Assembly (NCBI GenBank): GCA_015847255.1
Contig: JADLZK010013170.1
Span: 186,001-250,000, forward strand
Direction: 5' to 3'
DNA length: 64,000 nucleotides
Source: Hyparrhenia diplandra
Lineage: Eukaryota; Streptophyta; Magnoliopsida; Poales; Poaceae
Part shown: one piece after another, positions 33,203-45,837 of the stretch
Position numbering within the stretch: position 1 is the stretch's first letter
How the letters are laid out: each line of letters starts with the position of its first letter
Position numbers and translations under genes: made by a program
Notes under the pieces: model-generated
Databases searched by the model: none
What the model was told of the DNA's origin: nothing
What the model saw: only the letters and a program-made list of their open reading frames with translations

Positions 33203-35858
33203 CTAGGAAACATGCCCGTGCGTTGCAACGGGAGAATAAAAATATTAAACATTCATGCAAAGATGTGAATGGTAATATATATTTATATTTTATCCTTTCA
33301 TAAATCAGAAATGGTCATTTATTTCATGGTGATATCCAATGTTGTATTTGTTACTTAATGTTCATTATATACTAATATTAAACCACAAAGAGTTTTCTAG
33401 TTACAATATTTTTTATTTTGTTTTTTCTATTTTTATTTTCTTGATTTTATTTTTATAGCAAAATTGTCTATGCGTTGCAACGGGTAGCTATATTAATTTC
33501 ATATGTTGTTAACCTTTTCCTCGTAGTTGTTATATCTTTGCACCCGTCATCGGTAATATGTATGGGCACCACGTAGCAATGGAAGAGAACACTCATCCTA
33601 GACACCGAAAGTCTAGCAGTAACTATGGAAAGGTATATGTGAAAAAACCATCTCTTGAACACTTAAAGAAAACCCATCCTTGGTCATAGAAGGATAAATA
33701 AAGTCTTTGGTAGCATTGGTATACTACCATGTACGGGCATTCCTAATCTTTGTTTCCCTATAGTAGATACGGACTCATGATTTTTTGTCGATGGTAGTAG
33801 ATTTATGATCACGAAATTTATCATGTACGAAAAACTATATATGTAAAAGTCTAGATGGGATGGGATGAAAGAAGAGTACTACTTAAAATTGTACCATCGA
33901 GTAATTTGTACAGTCCTTTTGTAGATCGGTTCTGTACGTGGTAGACGTTTCGGTTTTTTTTTCTTTTTAAAGTCCGATCGTTTTACACAGTCCAATACCG
34001 GAGACTTGGTGGATGTTTCCGACTGTTCTAATCGGCGGAATCAATTTTGTTTTTTTTTTTTGAAAGCTAATTCGGGGGGAGAGCTTCCCCACCTACTTGT
34101 TTCAAAAAAAAAGTCTCGTTTTTAGGGAACGGGAGGAAACCCTTCGTCCGGTTAATCATGGAAAACCGGACTAAAACCATACAACACAACATCACACAAG
34201 CACAAGAAAAAGAAAGAAAATTACAACGCCGAGAACACATGGACTTCTTCAACGATGCCTCCAGGAGGTGGATGACGTGAAAGCGCCACCATCGTGGGCC
34301 AAGCAGAAAGAGCTTGGCGAAAGCTTTCGCCCGAGTCTTGTATCCAAGGAGTTGTGCGGAGTGGTCGGAGCAGGAGCAACACAGGAGGTTCTTCAGTGAC
34401 GCCTTCAAGAAGGAGATTATCGTCACTGGCCCAGAGTAATCTGGGCTAAGCTTTCGCCCAGAACCTAAGGTGGAGGCCACATCGAGCTATCGCTGCCCGG
34501 GCGAGGTCGTCGTGCATGCCACCAGCACACCGGGTGAGGTTGTCGCGCCTCACCACTCGGAGGCGCCGTTGCCGCCGCCGCCACACGTCGCGGAGCCATG
34601 CGGTCTCGCCCGCGACGACGGGAAGCGCGCACCGACAGCGCCGGCCGCCGCCACACGTCGCGGAGCCATGCGGTCTCGCCCGCGACGACGGGAGGCGGGG
34701 CTTGCCAATGACATTCAGTCGAATGCCTGGCGGGCAACACCAACCGGGTAACAGAACCCACGCTGCAACCTGTACTGCACAGCAGCGTACCTGCAACGAG
34801 TAGCACAGCCGGAAGGTCGCCGGAGGATCCCTGGGTGCTTCTTCAGCGACCTACACGAGGCCACCCGCCGCCGGTGGCAAGGGAAGGAGCGCCCGGAGCA
34901 CTGCAGCCGGGAGCACCGGCAGGGGCGAGCAGCACCCATCCACGCGTCGCCGACGGCCGACCACGAAGAGGGAGGGGATGGAGGAGGACGAGGAAGGCCG
35001 GAGGGAGGGGGCGCCGGGGCTGCAGGGGGCCACGCCGCCGCCGTCAAAGGAGGGCCGCGCGGGCCTCGAGCACGCCGCTGCCATGGGGGTAGCCAGGCCG
35101 CCGGGGAAGAAGGGCTCGGGGACGAGCAGCACCCATTCACGCGCCAGATCCGCGCCATGGGAGACTGGATCCGTGCCCAGGAGCCATGGATCCGCGGCCA
35201 CAGCACGAGTTTGCCGGCGGCCGACCACGAACAGGAAGGGGGGTGGAGGAGGACGGCAGAGGGCGGGGGGGAAGGAGGCGCTGGGGCTGCAAAAGGGCCT
35301 CGCCGCCGCCGTCACTGGAGGGCCGCGCGGGCCTCCCGGCGACCCCCTCGGGCAGCGGCGAGGGGCGGGCGGAGGTGGGGAGGGGGCGCGGCGGAGGTTC
35401 CGCCCGAGTCGCCTAGGGGAGGGAGCGACGCGGGGGCCTTCGATCCTGTCTTCGCTTCCTCTAAGTCCAAGTTTTGCGTGGCCGAAATTTTGGCCAGAAT
35501 CCTTTTCTAACCGTCCTAGTCAGAGTTTTGACCAGAGATTTTTATTTCGAGTGTCCCTATTGTTTTAACCGCTGTAATCTATTTTTTTACCGGGTTTTGT
35601 TCTGCGGACGGCAGAACCTGTGAAGGATTTCCCTTGCAAACTATTCTTTTTAATAAAATATAATAAAGAAGAGAAGTCCTTTACAGACTCTATGGGCGCG
35701 ACGAAGGAAACGGCGGACAGAATGTATCGTACTACAGGCGGACACGCGCAAAAAAAAAAATAGAGGACGAACGGAATAAGCTAGGTAAAAACGATGGCGA
35801 AAAAAAGGTGAAAAAAAGAGATGAGACTGAAATTTTTCTCTTTATTATTAGGTATAGA
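33203..35858 (-). mobile_element. Helitron 1, minus strand
   Basis: The minus-strand 3' end reads CCCGTTGCAACGCACGGG, then CATGTTTC, then CTAG, next to a host T. This is the hairpin plus CTRR signature. The minus-strand 5' end TCTATACCTAATAATAAAG at about 35858 matches the TCTATACCTACTAATAAA start of the other Helitrons here. The body holds an A-tailed retroelement end at about 34045-34060, and a GC-rich region (34400-35500) with internal duplications, possibly captured DNA. No Rep/helicase is seen, so it is non-autonomous. Confidence 0.65.
34574..34696. repeat. 70-bp-period direct repeat in Helitron 1
   Basis: GCCGCCACACGTCGCGGAGC and the following CATGCGGTCTCGCCCGCGACGACGGGA-type sequence occur twice, 70 bp apart (34574-34626 and 34644-34696), almost unchanged. 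A looser duplication of about 240 bp lies at 34980-35400. Confidence 0.7.
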
Positions 35859-36069
35859 TAAATAAAATATAATAAAGAAGAGAAGTCCTTTACAGACTCT
35901 ATGGGGCGACGACGAAGGAAACGGGCGGATAGAATGTATCGTACTACAAGGGCGGACACGTGGGCAAAAAATAGAGGACGAACGGAATAAGCTAGGCAGA
36001 AAACGATGGCAGAAAAAAAGGTGAAAAAAGAGATGAGACTGAAATTTTCTCTCTTTATTATTAGGTATA
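35655..36069. repeat. Tandem duplication of about 207 bp at the Helitron 1 5' end
   Basis: AATAAAATATAATAAAGAAG and the following 190 bp (ACAGACTCTATGGG, GAATGTATCGTACTAC, GAACGGAATAAGCTAGG, TTATTATTAGGTATA) are present at 35655-35861 and again at 35862-36069, about 90% alike. The Helitron 5' terminus therefore exists twice. Confidence 0.85.
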
Positions 36070-36083
36070 AAATAGAATCTAAA

Positions 36084-39000
36084 TCTTATATAAAGAGAGC
36101 CCCCTGGGGAGTTCTGCAGGTTACGATTGGTTCCCCGTCACTGATAACTGAAGTATAGCATCCCACCTATCCGCTCCGTTCGTGCACACGAAGGTGAAAA
36201 AAAAAATCCGTCACCGCGGCGGCCTGTTCGCCTACATCGCATCTCCGTCCGTCGGCCTCCTCTACCCGTCGGCCTCCTCTACCTCTCGCCGCCTGGGCAG
36301 CGTAAATGCTGACCGTCTGCCTCCCCCTCCACCTGAACCCACTGCGCTCCACCGGCCGGCTTCCCAGATCCACGCCTTCAAAGTTCCTCCATCCCCCATC
36401 TTCCAGCGCATCCACCTGGAGGACAACCGTCGTCGGGAGCCCCGCCCGTCCGCATTTCCTGTTCCCCGGTCACCCAGCGCCTACCCGCATCGTCCGCCCA
36501 CGGAACCGCCGGGGTCCTCTCCCTCTGCGTAACTGCGTTCGTCCGGGTGAAGCACCGACGACGCCCGCACCGCCGCCGTCGAAGCCGTCCCAACAGCCGC
36601 ACCGCCCGCCAGCCCGCCCGAGCCGACGCCCTGCCACCCCGTCCTAGAGGGCAAACCGCCGTCTACGCGGCGAATCTGTCACCGCCGACGCCGCCCACGT
36701 CGAAGCCATCCCCGCCCCGCTACGACGACGCCTCGATCCGAAGCCGCCCCCGTCGAAGCCTCGAGGGAAAGCGGCCACACCGGGCAGCCCGCGGCTCCAC
36801 GGCGGAAGCAGATCAGAGTCCCTGCGCCGTCGCCGTCGCCAGCTGCTCCTCGCCCTGCCTCGACATGCAACGCGCGGTTTCGGGGCGGAAGCCAATCCGA
36901 GTCCCTGTGCCGTCGCCAGCTGCTCCTTCACCGTCATCTGCTCTGCTGGGCGCCGCTGTCATCCTCACCGCGCGGAGACCGTCTCCGTACCTGCTCCTTG
37001 CCTCCTCCGACAGCCGTCGTATGGGTCCTCCGCAAGACCGTGGCCGGCCGCCGCGAGATCTCCCTGCGTCGTTCGTTTTGCCTCCTTCATGCCACAGGTG
37101 AGCAGTCCAAACCCCGAACCCCCTGCCTTACATCGATCTGCACCTGCAGTTTCTGTGCTTTGATGGATCTGCTCCTGCGGTTGTGTGTGCTTTGCACTGT
37201 AATGTGAGAGAAATTAGACTAAATAGACTTATATGTGATAAAAGATAGGTCGTATGTGGAGCTGCTGGTAATTGTCTATATCTGATTTATGTGTTACTGC
37301 ATCAATCTATCTTACGAAGAATGACAAGATTTACAGATTTTCTCCCCTCTCCAGATTAAGATGTTTCCATCAGTGGTTTGGATATTATTCTTCTACAATT
37401 TTTGAAGTACACTGTTGCTGTGACAAAGTAAAGTTCCTTTTCTTTGATTCAACTGCAGTACGCCTACCATGCACTGTGAACCTGATAAGAGGGATTGGGA
37501 TGAATTATCTGAATCTCAAGTTATATTCAGTCCATGTTATGAAGAATGCCAAGATTTACAGAGTCCCTCTCCTCTCCAGATTAATTTGGACATTTCCTTA
37601 ATTGGTTTGGATATCATTCTTCTACAATTATTGAAGTATATTGCTGCTGCGACAAAGTAAAATTCCTTTTCTTTCATTGAACAAAATGTACGGCTACCAT
37701 ACACTGCAAACCTGATAAGAGGGATGTGCTACTACAGCCCGCTACACTTATGTTATAGAGCAAATCCTTTTGTTTCATTTTGCCAACTCAGCCAATATTA
37801 TTGCACTGCTACTTTGCACTTCTTTGTCACAACATCATGGCACTACATCTAAATACCTCTCCAAAATGACTATGCACTCTACTATGAGTTGAATGCTAGC
37901 GCTAGAGCCGCGGGAGACCGACGCCACGCAGATCGGGTCGAGGTGACAAAATTTGGGTGCCTTTCATGTTCTAGGGTTTTGTGTGGGTGGATTTGGACTC
38001 CAACTTTTGTGGATTTTGATTCTTTTGTGCAGGCGAAGGAAGTGGATACGGACCAACACCGCCCCAGGATGCCATGCTCACATCGCCTCTGCTCTGCCTG
38101 TTTGCTAGCTGATTGTGGACAAACGCGAAGCTGTTCTTCATCTGCGTATGGTTACAGCTCCAGGCCTGCTACACATTCAAGGTTTGTGAAATGAGATTAC
38201 CATTTAAGTATATATAGAACCTGACACCGTTTTGATTCTGGCATTGGTTGGGTTCTGAACCTTTCTTTCCTTTGACTATCATATGTGTACATTCGTAACT
38301 TAGCAGATTAAGTGTCAAATAATCTTAGAGAGGTCCACAGATTTCTTGATCTAAATGAGGGTCAAATCAATGATAGTGTAGCTTAATGGTTTACTAAAAA
38401 AGATTTATGTGTTGTTTTTTTTCCCTTTCTTTGCAGGACAGTGCACACCATGCAAGCTCCCATGCTGGTTCTTTGATTTATTAAGCGTATTATGATACAA
38501 ATAAATGCTATGCCAATTTTCTTATTCCAGGACGCTTCCAAGCAACCTAAGGTATATTCTTAGTGCTTACACTGGTATCTTATTGCAGACTTCATGCATG
38601 TTGAAGGAAAAAAAAAAAGTTTGTGTGTTCCATTGTTTACACTGATGTGAATTTATTTTTCCCTTCACATTTGATTTCCATTAGCCCATCTCATGGTTGA
38701 CCTTCTTCAGTACAGTTGATGATATGGATGAGCAGCTAAACAAAACAAATTAATAGCTATTCCTTTGGTGTGACAAATCTGAATACGAAGTGCTTTCTTC
38801 CGCCTACTGGACTCAGGCCCGGTATACTAGATGTGAGGCTTATCCTTCAAACCAATCCTCCATCAAGTTTGTCGGTATGACTTTTTAATGTTCCATCCCT
38901 TTACAGATCTGATGCAATCGAAGTGCTGAGGAAATCATAGTTGTATAACCATTGGTACACTCCTCAAGGTACAATCTTCCAAATCGATGTTTTGTTGTAA

Positions 39001-39541
39001 GCACGTAAAAGTGAAACATGGAAAATGGAGCTGGAGTTCTCTGCAATATGTAGGCTCTAGAGCTAGATGTAAATAACTTTTCAATGTTTCTAAATGCAGG
39101 ATGAAATGACAAACTATTGGTATTTTAGAAGAGATTATTATTTGTTTTTACTTCCTGGTCTGTTTCTTGAAGGCTCAGGTATCTTTCCACCTCTTTGCTT
39201 AGTCCTATTCTTGAAATCCTTCCTGGTATGTTGCATAAATTACACTTTTCAATTTTTCTATCGTGTCATCTTTGACAGCCATGCTGCTAGCACAGATGCC
39301 CCTCTTGCCAATGTCGTTGGCTACACTGAGAAACACTTTCAAGAACAAGGCAGGCTTGATAGTTTTTTTTCCTTTGTTTTTCTATTAGTGTCAGATGATT
39401 TGAAATAAAACTGTGAGATTGCCCAGCTACATATTTTGTAGGCCTGCCTATTAGCATCTTTGAACCATCTATCAAATTCTTTTTTTTTTTGGATCTTGAT
39501 ATTCTCTTGCATACCCGCAAGCAAACGCGGGAATCTCCTAG
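36084..39541 (+). mobile_element. Helitron 2, plus strand (candidate)
   Basis: The 3' end is well supported: CCCGC-AAGCAAA-GCGGG hairpin, then AATCTC, then CTAG at 39538-39541, followed by T and then sequence matching the right module copy at 59992. The 5' end is less sure; TCTTATATAAAGAGAG at 36084 is the best TC start. The 3.4-kb body has a GC-rich leader-like part (36200-37100), several intron-like T-rich stretches, and a tandem duplication. Such composition fits a Helitron that carries gene pieces, but I recognise no protein domain. Confidence 0.45.
37312..37730. repeat. Tandem duplication of about 235 bp inside Helitron 2
   Basis: The series AATGACAAGATTTACAGA, CTCTCCAGATTAA, GGTTTGGATAT, ACAAAGTAAA, ACCTGATAAGAGGGAT occurs twice, first from about 37312 and then from about 37545, with roughly 85% agreement. 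Confidence 0.75.
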
Positions 39542-39701
39542 TACAATATATGTATGTGGTCAGGCTATTCGTCCGAGAAAAAGCAACCAAATAGAGACTT
39601 TGGTATTCTCAAAAAAAAAAAAAAAAAAAAAAAAAAATAGAGACTTTGGCTCTTCTGCTTTTGGATAAGTCGGCGGCGGCCGATTTTGGTTGTTTCAATA
39701 A

Positions 39702-40477
39702 TCTATATCTATACCTACTAATAAAAAGAGAAAATTTCTTGTCCACCTTTTTAGGCCTGCCTGCCTGTCCGCCCCTAATACGATAAGATAGCAGGGTAGT
39801 CCTAACCGGTGTCTGACGGTTTTGCGAGGAGGATAAAAAAAAAAAAAAATACTACGTAGAAACGAAGGAATCCGGCTCTTCTCTGCCCGCCCCCAAACCT
39901 GCATGGCCCCGGCCCATGTTGTGGTAGTAAAAGCCCATGCAGGTATTTACAAATGCCGACAAGCAACAAAGGCCCTCTTTGTTTTTTCAGTTTTAGGCCA
40001 AAAAATATAACACTCAAGCGAACAGGTTGGAATCTCATTGAAAATTATTTTTTGGTGATTATAATTCTGTTTATTTAAGTTTTGTTTAAGCATTGTAATA
40101 ATAAGTAATATTGACCAGAAGTTTAAGCCATATTCAAAGTTTAAGTTTATAATATTCTAGCCATATATTATACTTAATAAAGAGAGAAAATTTCTATTCC
40201 ACTTTTTTTTTCTACCTACCTGTTAAGACATACTCCTTCCGTCCATTGAAAATGTCGCCTAAAAAATGTGCCCCTCTTACATACACTTTCATGGGACAGA
40301 GGGAGTACATATATAGGCTAGGGGCCCGGCCCAATTAGGTGGGCTACACGAAAAGGTGAGCACAGACGGCGGACATGACCTGCGAAGAGGGAGGGCCTTG
40401 GAGAAGGCAGGCCTAGGATGACGGCCCCCTCCTACGCTGAGGAGTAGGAGCAGCAACACAACAGCCGCCGACAGCCA

Positions 40478-40509
<32 letters not shown>

Positions 40510-40740
40510 TGCCTCTAACCTCTGACCGATCCTCTCATCAAAAAAACACTAAAACAATTTTGCTATTACATACTCCTTTTGACGAGGGCTACACTTTTGT
40601 AGTGTGTCAAATAATTAGAACTACACACAACTTATCGCGTCAAACTTCATGAAAAAAATATTATTGGCCCTTGAAGTTTAAATTGATGGTACTCTTATAT
40701 TTACCCAACATCCGTTGCAACGCACGGACACTTTTCCTAG
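39702..40740 (+). mobile_element. Helitron 3, plus strand (left module copy)
   Basis: The 5' end is TCTATATCTATACCTACTAA and the 3' end is CCGTTGCAACGCACGG, then ACACTTTTC, then CTAG, inserted between A and T (TTTCAATAA / TGTTCT). The right module copy has a Helitron at the same site with the same ends (60088-61241), so insertion came before the segmental duplication, but the interiors differ. The body is AT-rich with a small Stowaway at 40233-40305. No coding sequence is recognised. Confidence 0.82.
40233..40305. mobile_element. Very short Stowaway MITE inside Helitron 3
   Basis: CTCCTTCCGTCC and the inverted GGGACAGAGGGAG termini with TA on both sides enclose only 73 bp. Confidence 0.7.
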
Positions 40741-42964
40741 TGTTCTATAAAGAAAAAAAAAACTCGGAAATGTTCTGCTAGCTGTAGCAAGGACAAAGTC
40801 CAAAGTCGCAAGGGCTACCGAGGCATTCACGGATTCGGTTCTGAGGCGTGACTACCCATCATCCATCCATCCTTCTTATCATCTAGAGGATTATTATCAT
40901 CTAAGCACTAATGAAATTAATCAGGACTCCTCAAAGTAATGGAAAAATTCAAAACAAACGAAAGTGGATCTTCTTCACAGTTCTGGTGAACTCGAGATTA
41001 CTGGGCGTTAACGGCGACAGTGGTGCGTGCCTCCTCGTCCTCTTACTCTCGCCTCAATCATCGGTGACAACTTCTTCACAGTTCTGGTGGACTCCGGGTG
41101 CCATTTGATTTGTCTCTTAGAACCTATCCTCTAAACTTCGGAGCTGAACTCAAAATAAGAGTATAAAGTTAGCCTGCTCTAAACTTTAGCCCACCTCATA
41201 TTAGAGGATTAGACTTCAAAAGTTATCTAAAGTGCTCTAATAATTTTAGACCTCTAAAATTTAGAAGAGAGGATCCAAATATGATCTTGGAGATGAGGTC
41301 CTTGCTCGCGCTGGCCGCGTGGATGGACCCTCTGGGGAGGCAGATGGTCAGGTATTTCATTCATGTTGGATGCCTCGCGTTTCTTGCTTTTTGTTTGTGT
41401 CGTGGGATTTTGATGGTCATCCATGAATTACTCACAAGTCTTATGTGTTGTATTTGTTGCCATTCTTTTGGCAGTTCTTTTGCTTAATGAAATATGTAAA
41501 AGTCATGATCTCAAAAAAGAAATAAATATGTAGGGCCATAGTTAAAAGCCGCTAGTGAAAATTAGCAAAGGCATTAGGAGGTTTGCAACAGCTAGTAAGT
41601 TGAGTTGGAGTTATTTGTTATCCCCTACACACAATTATCTCTTTGTGCTCTAGTTTAGACAATTAGTAAAAGCATTTGGATTACTGATTTAGTCTAGTTT
41701 AGGCTGCATTAGAGCTTTGCTTTAGTTTTAGGTGCAGAGTTGAATAATATTTGTATACCTCATGGTCTTGGCTATTGGTGTTTGCGCCGCCATACTTGTG
41801 CATTCCGAGGCTTGTAACTCTTGCGAGATCACTCTAATGTCACATTTGTGGAGTGGCCATCGGTTGTATATATATGAGAGAGGAGAGGCGTCATTTAGTG
41901 TATTGGCCGAAGTTCTATAAAGTGGATACGACATAGAGCGTCTGGGAGAGATTTGGTGCCGATCAGCTTGCACTTGGGGTTAGAGATAGCAGCATCTAGA
42001 AAAAAAAAACTTTTCGCAAGAAAAAAACATCTAGAAAAAAACTTGTCCTAGTTAGAACATGAGTAGATATTTATAAGTGGTATTTGATTTAGCTTTTAAG
42101 CAATATAATTATAACATATAATGCACCCCCTCGTCACCATCCCCCTGGAGAGCAAGTATAATAAGGATGATTCAGCAGGCGACCGAGGTATCCATGTCAC
42201 TATATTTCTATGCGGAGGAGTGAGAAAACTGGAGGGAGAAGAATGCTGCCGTCTCGCGAATCGCGGTCACTATATTCCTATGTGGAGGAGTGAGAAAACT
42301 AGAGAGAAGAATACTGCCGTCTCGCGAATCGCCGGCTCAAAGCAGGCATATGCGGTGCATGCAGCTGGGATAGGCTGCTGCCTCTGCCCACACAAGAAAA
42401 TCGTATTAATTGGATGTGGGGCCCGCCACTACTGCTGGTAAACTCGGATGAGGTGGCGCCCGAGTCGTCGGCGACCGAGCGACTTTACTATTCTTGCACT
42501 GAATATCGCCAAGAAAAATCTTGTCAAGTTCATATATTTATTGAGTCATTTACTTTCATTCAATTAACTGAAACAATTTAAACTTGAGATTGAATTGTTG
42601 CGACGCCCTAGGATGCAAACTTTCTCGCACCAGAGTACGTTAGTTGTAGATAATTTGTTAAAAAAAAGGAAGTTGGAAACATACTCAACCATTGGAATAG
42701 CTTCTCATAATTAATTTTATAAAACTCGAAAACCGAGCAGAAGAGAGTGGAAAACTGCTCGAAAACCACAAAGGGAGAGGACGCCAAACGCATAGCAAGG
42801 AGGAGCGCGGAGAGAGAGATTTACCAAGTGATTATCTTTACAGAGTTCAGATATAAAATTGTTGGAGCCTTGGAGGTTTTCTTTTCTTATCCCTAGACTT
42901 TGTATTTCTTTTTCCGGTTTTGTTCCTTAATATAGGATCGAGTTCTCTCCCGAAAATTTAAACC
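40741..42964. other. Intergenic; conserved flank then left-copy-specific DNA
   Basis: 40741-41165 matches 61242-61672 of the right copy. 41165-42930 is absent there and holds no gene I recognise. An imperfect 68-bp tandem repeat (TGGAGGAGTGAGAAAACT and GCCGTCTCGCGAATCGC twice) lies at about 42197-42333. Confidence 0.5.
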
Positions 42965-43497
42965 TTTAGTTCCTTAATATAGGATCGAGTAGTCCCTTGC
43001 AAACCCACGGTGTGAATGCAAACGAAAAATTATCTCATTGCAATGTCAAACAAGTTTCTTTCAGGTTGAGTCATCGTAAGAGAAGTGCACAGATCACCTC
43101 AGCATGACAGCGCGCATAGAAAGAGCCATTTGTCTTATGTGTGTGTTTGACATTTCATAACAGCGCACCCCTGTATGTCTTGGTGATGAGAGGTCATAAA
43201 AAGACCAACAATTCGCTTTTGAAATGTCTTCCTGTTTGGAATTTAAAACCATCGACAAAGGCACTGCGGTCTACGCGGTCTACGTCTCCCTCTACTAAAT
43301 TAGCAGAAAAATCTGCTCACTGCTGCTATTTAGAGGCCGGATTCACAGCTTTCGCTGTACAACAATCCGCGTCACCGCGGGTTACCTTTCAACAGAGAAT
43401 CATGTCACTGTAAAACGTCGGTAGCTTGAAATAAAATGTCTTCGTAACATCTCAGACCTGCATGTTGGGACGTGATCGACGATGGAGCATTTCTTGT
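42965..43497. repeat. Conserved non-coding block of the duplicated module
   Basis: Over 90% alike to 61750-62240 by eye (GCAAACCCACGGTGTGAATG, GGTTGAGTCATCGTAAGAG, GCACAGATCACCTCAG, TTTAGAGGCCGG). No gene is evident; the short plus-strand frame 43141-43413 differs in length from its right-copy counterpart. Confidence 0.65.
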
Positions 43498-44485
43498 GTT
43501 TTTCTAATTTTTTTAGATAAAGGAAATTATATATTTCGGCTTCAGTCATGTTCTCACGAGAATGCATCAGACTAAATTATTACAACAGGAAATTAAAAAA
43601 AAAAACAAGAAATGGCGGAAGAGAATTACATCCCCAATAAGGGGCTCGACTAGTCCTACGCGGCACATGATTTGCTACGTGATGTCCACTCCTCAAGAAT
43701 AAGACTACCAACGTTGATACGTACACTATTGCCACACGTCTGTCAGACCAAAAAAAAAGATACTAAGAGATCGTCGGACATTGGCCACCATTGAAGACAC
43801 GGGCATTGAAACTTGGCAACAACACGAAACCTCTAGTGCAGCTGCAGGGAAGCGACCATACAAGGGGTCTTGTGTTTTACTAATATAATAATTTATCCGT
43901 ATAGGTGGGTGTCACTGCCAGCCTCGTGAGGGTGGCAAGGTATGTGACGGCCGAGGGACTAGACTGGGCAGGGGCCTAGACCGGAGAGGGGTTTAAGCCC
44001 ACGTATACAAACCCTAATGCCTTATAGTCCATTAGCATTAGCAAACTGATTATAAGACAATCAGAGACCTGGTCAGATGGCCTAAGAAAATAATATTTGC
44101 ATTTCTAGCTTTCTTTCTTGGGTTCCCTTCGTCGTGGCCCTCGAATAGAGCAGAGTGAGGAGCCGCAACGCAAACACTTTGATTGCGACTCAGAAGTTCA
44201 CAACGTGCCAACGCGTGCACACATGTGGGCATGCAACGAGTCAGTGACCCGCCGGGGTTCCACGCCTCCGACAACAACATCTTGTTATCGGTTTTTTGCT
44301 CCTTGGATTCTTGCGAATTGTGATCACCGATGGGGCGATCAGTTGTTCCAGTTCATGCCCAGCCTCTAGGTATCTTTTCTCTTTTTGTAGTTTTAATCAA
44401 AGTTAACTATTATATAGTACTAAGAATATATTATAGGTTTTGCTTTCACTTTATAAGTAAATCAACTCATGTATTATAAATTTTA
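43498..44485. other. Left-copy-specific insertion and intergenic DNA
   Basis: The right copy jumps from ATTTCTTG to TTTTTACTAATATAATAA (about 62238), whereas the left copy has about 380 bp extra (43498-43875). This extra DNA begins TTTCTAATTTTTTTAGATAA, which looks like a retroelement 3' end on the minus strand. 43900-44485 has no supported gene. Confidence 0.45.
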
Positions 44486-45342
44486 CTAGCAAATATGCCC
44501 GTGCGTTGCTACGGGAAAAAACTATTAAACATTGATGCAAGGTAATAAAGTGAATGGTACATATCTACTTATGTTTTAAGCTTTTATAATTTATTTTTGG
44601 TGACCATAATATCATAACATAAGTTAGTGCTGACAATAAATAACATGATCTTGATATATTTTTCCTTACATTGCAAAGTGCACAATTATTTAGATATAAA
44701 TATATCATAATCCATAACTTTAATTTTCCAAGCTATCCATGTGTTTCCATGACTTGACCTCTGTAGCTTTTTTGACACATCATATCAACTTCCATTTTTT
44801 TTTGTCGATGTGTAAAGAGTTGGTCTTTCCGCCAATAATTATGACAGGGAGACCTCTCTTTTTTTACACGTCCTTGTCAGGATTACATAAATACATTTGT
44901 TTGCATTTCATTAGATAAATAATGTGCTCAAGATTTCGGTTCACCAAATATTTAGTTGTACCATTAACCCATAATTTAATAAAAGAAAGTTTAGATGTGT
45001 GACTGGATAAAAAGGCCCTGTTATGAAGAAACGCAATAAACACTATGATACCTGAGGTCCTGGCCCTTTTGTCTAGCAATCCATATATACCGTCGGCTGG
45101 CAGAATGCGACGCATGCCTGCATGGGCCTGATGCTCGCATGCGAGTGGAGACGTGGAGTCAGGACCGTGCCCATCGGACCTTGTGGACAGGGTATGCGAT
45201 GGGGTATTTTTTTCCCGTATTAAAGCTAATGACGGAAACCAAGCCGCTTTAGGAATCGGTAATTAAGGCGGATATGGAGCGGGCAAGGCAGGGCTGGACG
45301 ACGGAAAGCCGGAAATTTTCTCTGTTTATTAGTAGGTATAGA
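44486..45342 (-). mobile_element. Helitron 4, minus strand
   Basis: Minus-strand 5' end TCTATACCTACTAATAAACA at 45342 and 3' end CCCGTAGCAACGCACGGG, then CATATTTG, then CTAG at 44486, next to host T. The element is 857 bp with no helicase. It is absent from the right module copy, so it inserted after the duplication or was lost there. Confidence 0.8.
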
Positions 45343-45639
45343 TACATAGGGGATGTTTGGTTCAAGGCCACACTGGGCCTCGCCACAACCGCTCTCGCCG
45401 CGGCGGACGAATCGCTCGCCATGGCCTTGCCACGACCACGCTGCAATTATTGACAAGCGATAGGAGCGAACAAGAGCAAACACCATGGGCCACGCCACAG
45501 TTATTGACAAGCGATAGGAGCAGACGAATGATGGCGGCCACCAGTGTGGCATGGCAGAGTGTGGATGGAATCCAAACAAGCCAATAGTCTAGAGGGCCAT
45601 CGCGACGAGTTTGCCAGAGACCCCTCAAAATCCTATGGC

Positions 45640-45815
45640 TGACACTGGGTGGGTGTTCGTATTTTTAAGTTTATAATTGCAGTTGGTCAATGTCAAGAGT
45701 CAAGACGTCCATATCAAGATTCATCTGACTTTTCCTTTCTGGCGATGTAGGTACACAGTGTGCTTGTAACGTGTATTATGCATATCGTACATGAAATTGC
45801 CGCGGCGACGCAAGC
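45640..45815. repeat. Right end of the left module copy
   Basis: GTGTTCGTATTTTTAAGTTT, AATGTCAAGAGTCAAGA, CATCTGACTTTTCCTTTC and GCTTGTAACGTGTATTAT match 62740-62943. Similarity stops after GCGGCGACGCAAGC in both copies, which gives the duplication breakpoint. Confidence 0.75.
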
Positions 45816-45837
45816 TTGGTAAGGTTCGGCTATTTGG

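Larger units (their letters stand above)
23640..45815. repeat. Segmental duplication, left copy (expanded by transposons)
   Basis: Collinear with 53175-62943 in the same orientation. Matching blocks are: the invertase 5' part with its introns (23640-25870 / 53175-55160), a tail-like block (25870-26545 / 55160-55850), 28330-29400 / 55850-56900, the sHMA promoter and gene (30770-32410 / 57600-59720), Helitron and flank (39550-41165 / 59995-61680), 42965-43497 / 61700-62240, and 45640-45815 / 62735-62943. The left copy is longer because of a solo LTR, Helitrons and a local duplication absent from the right copy. Confidence 0.88.
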
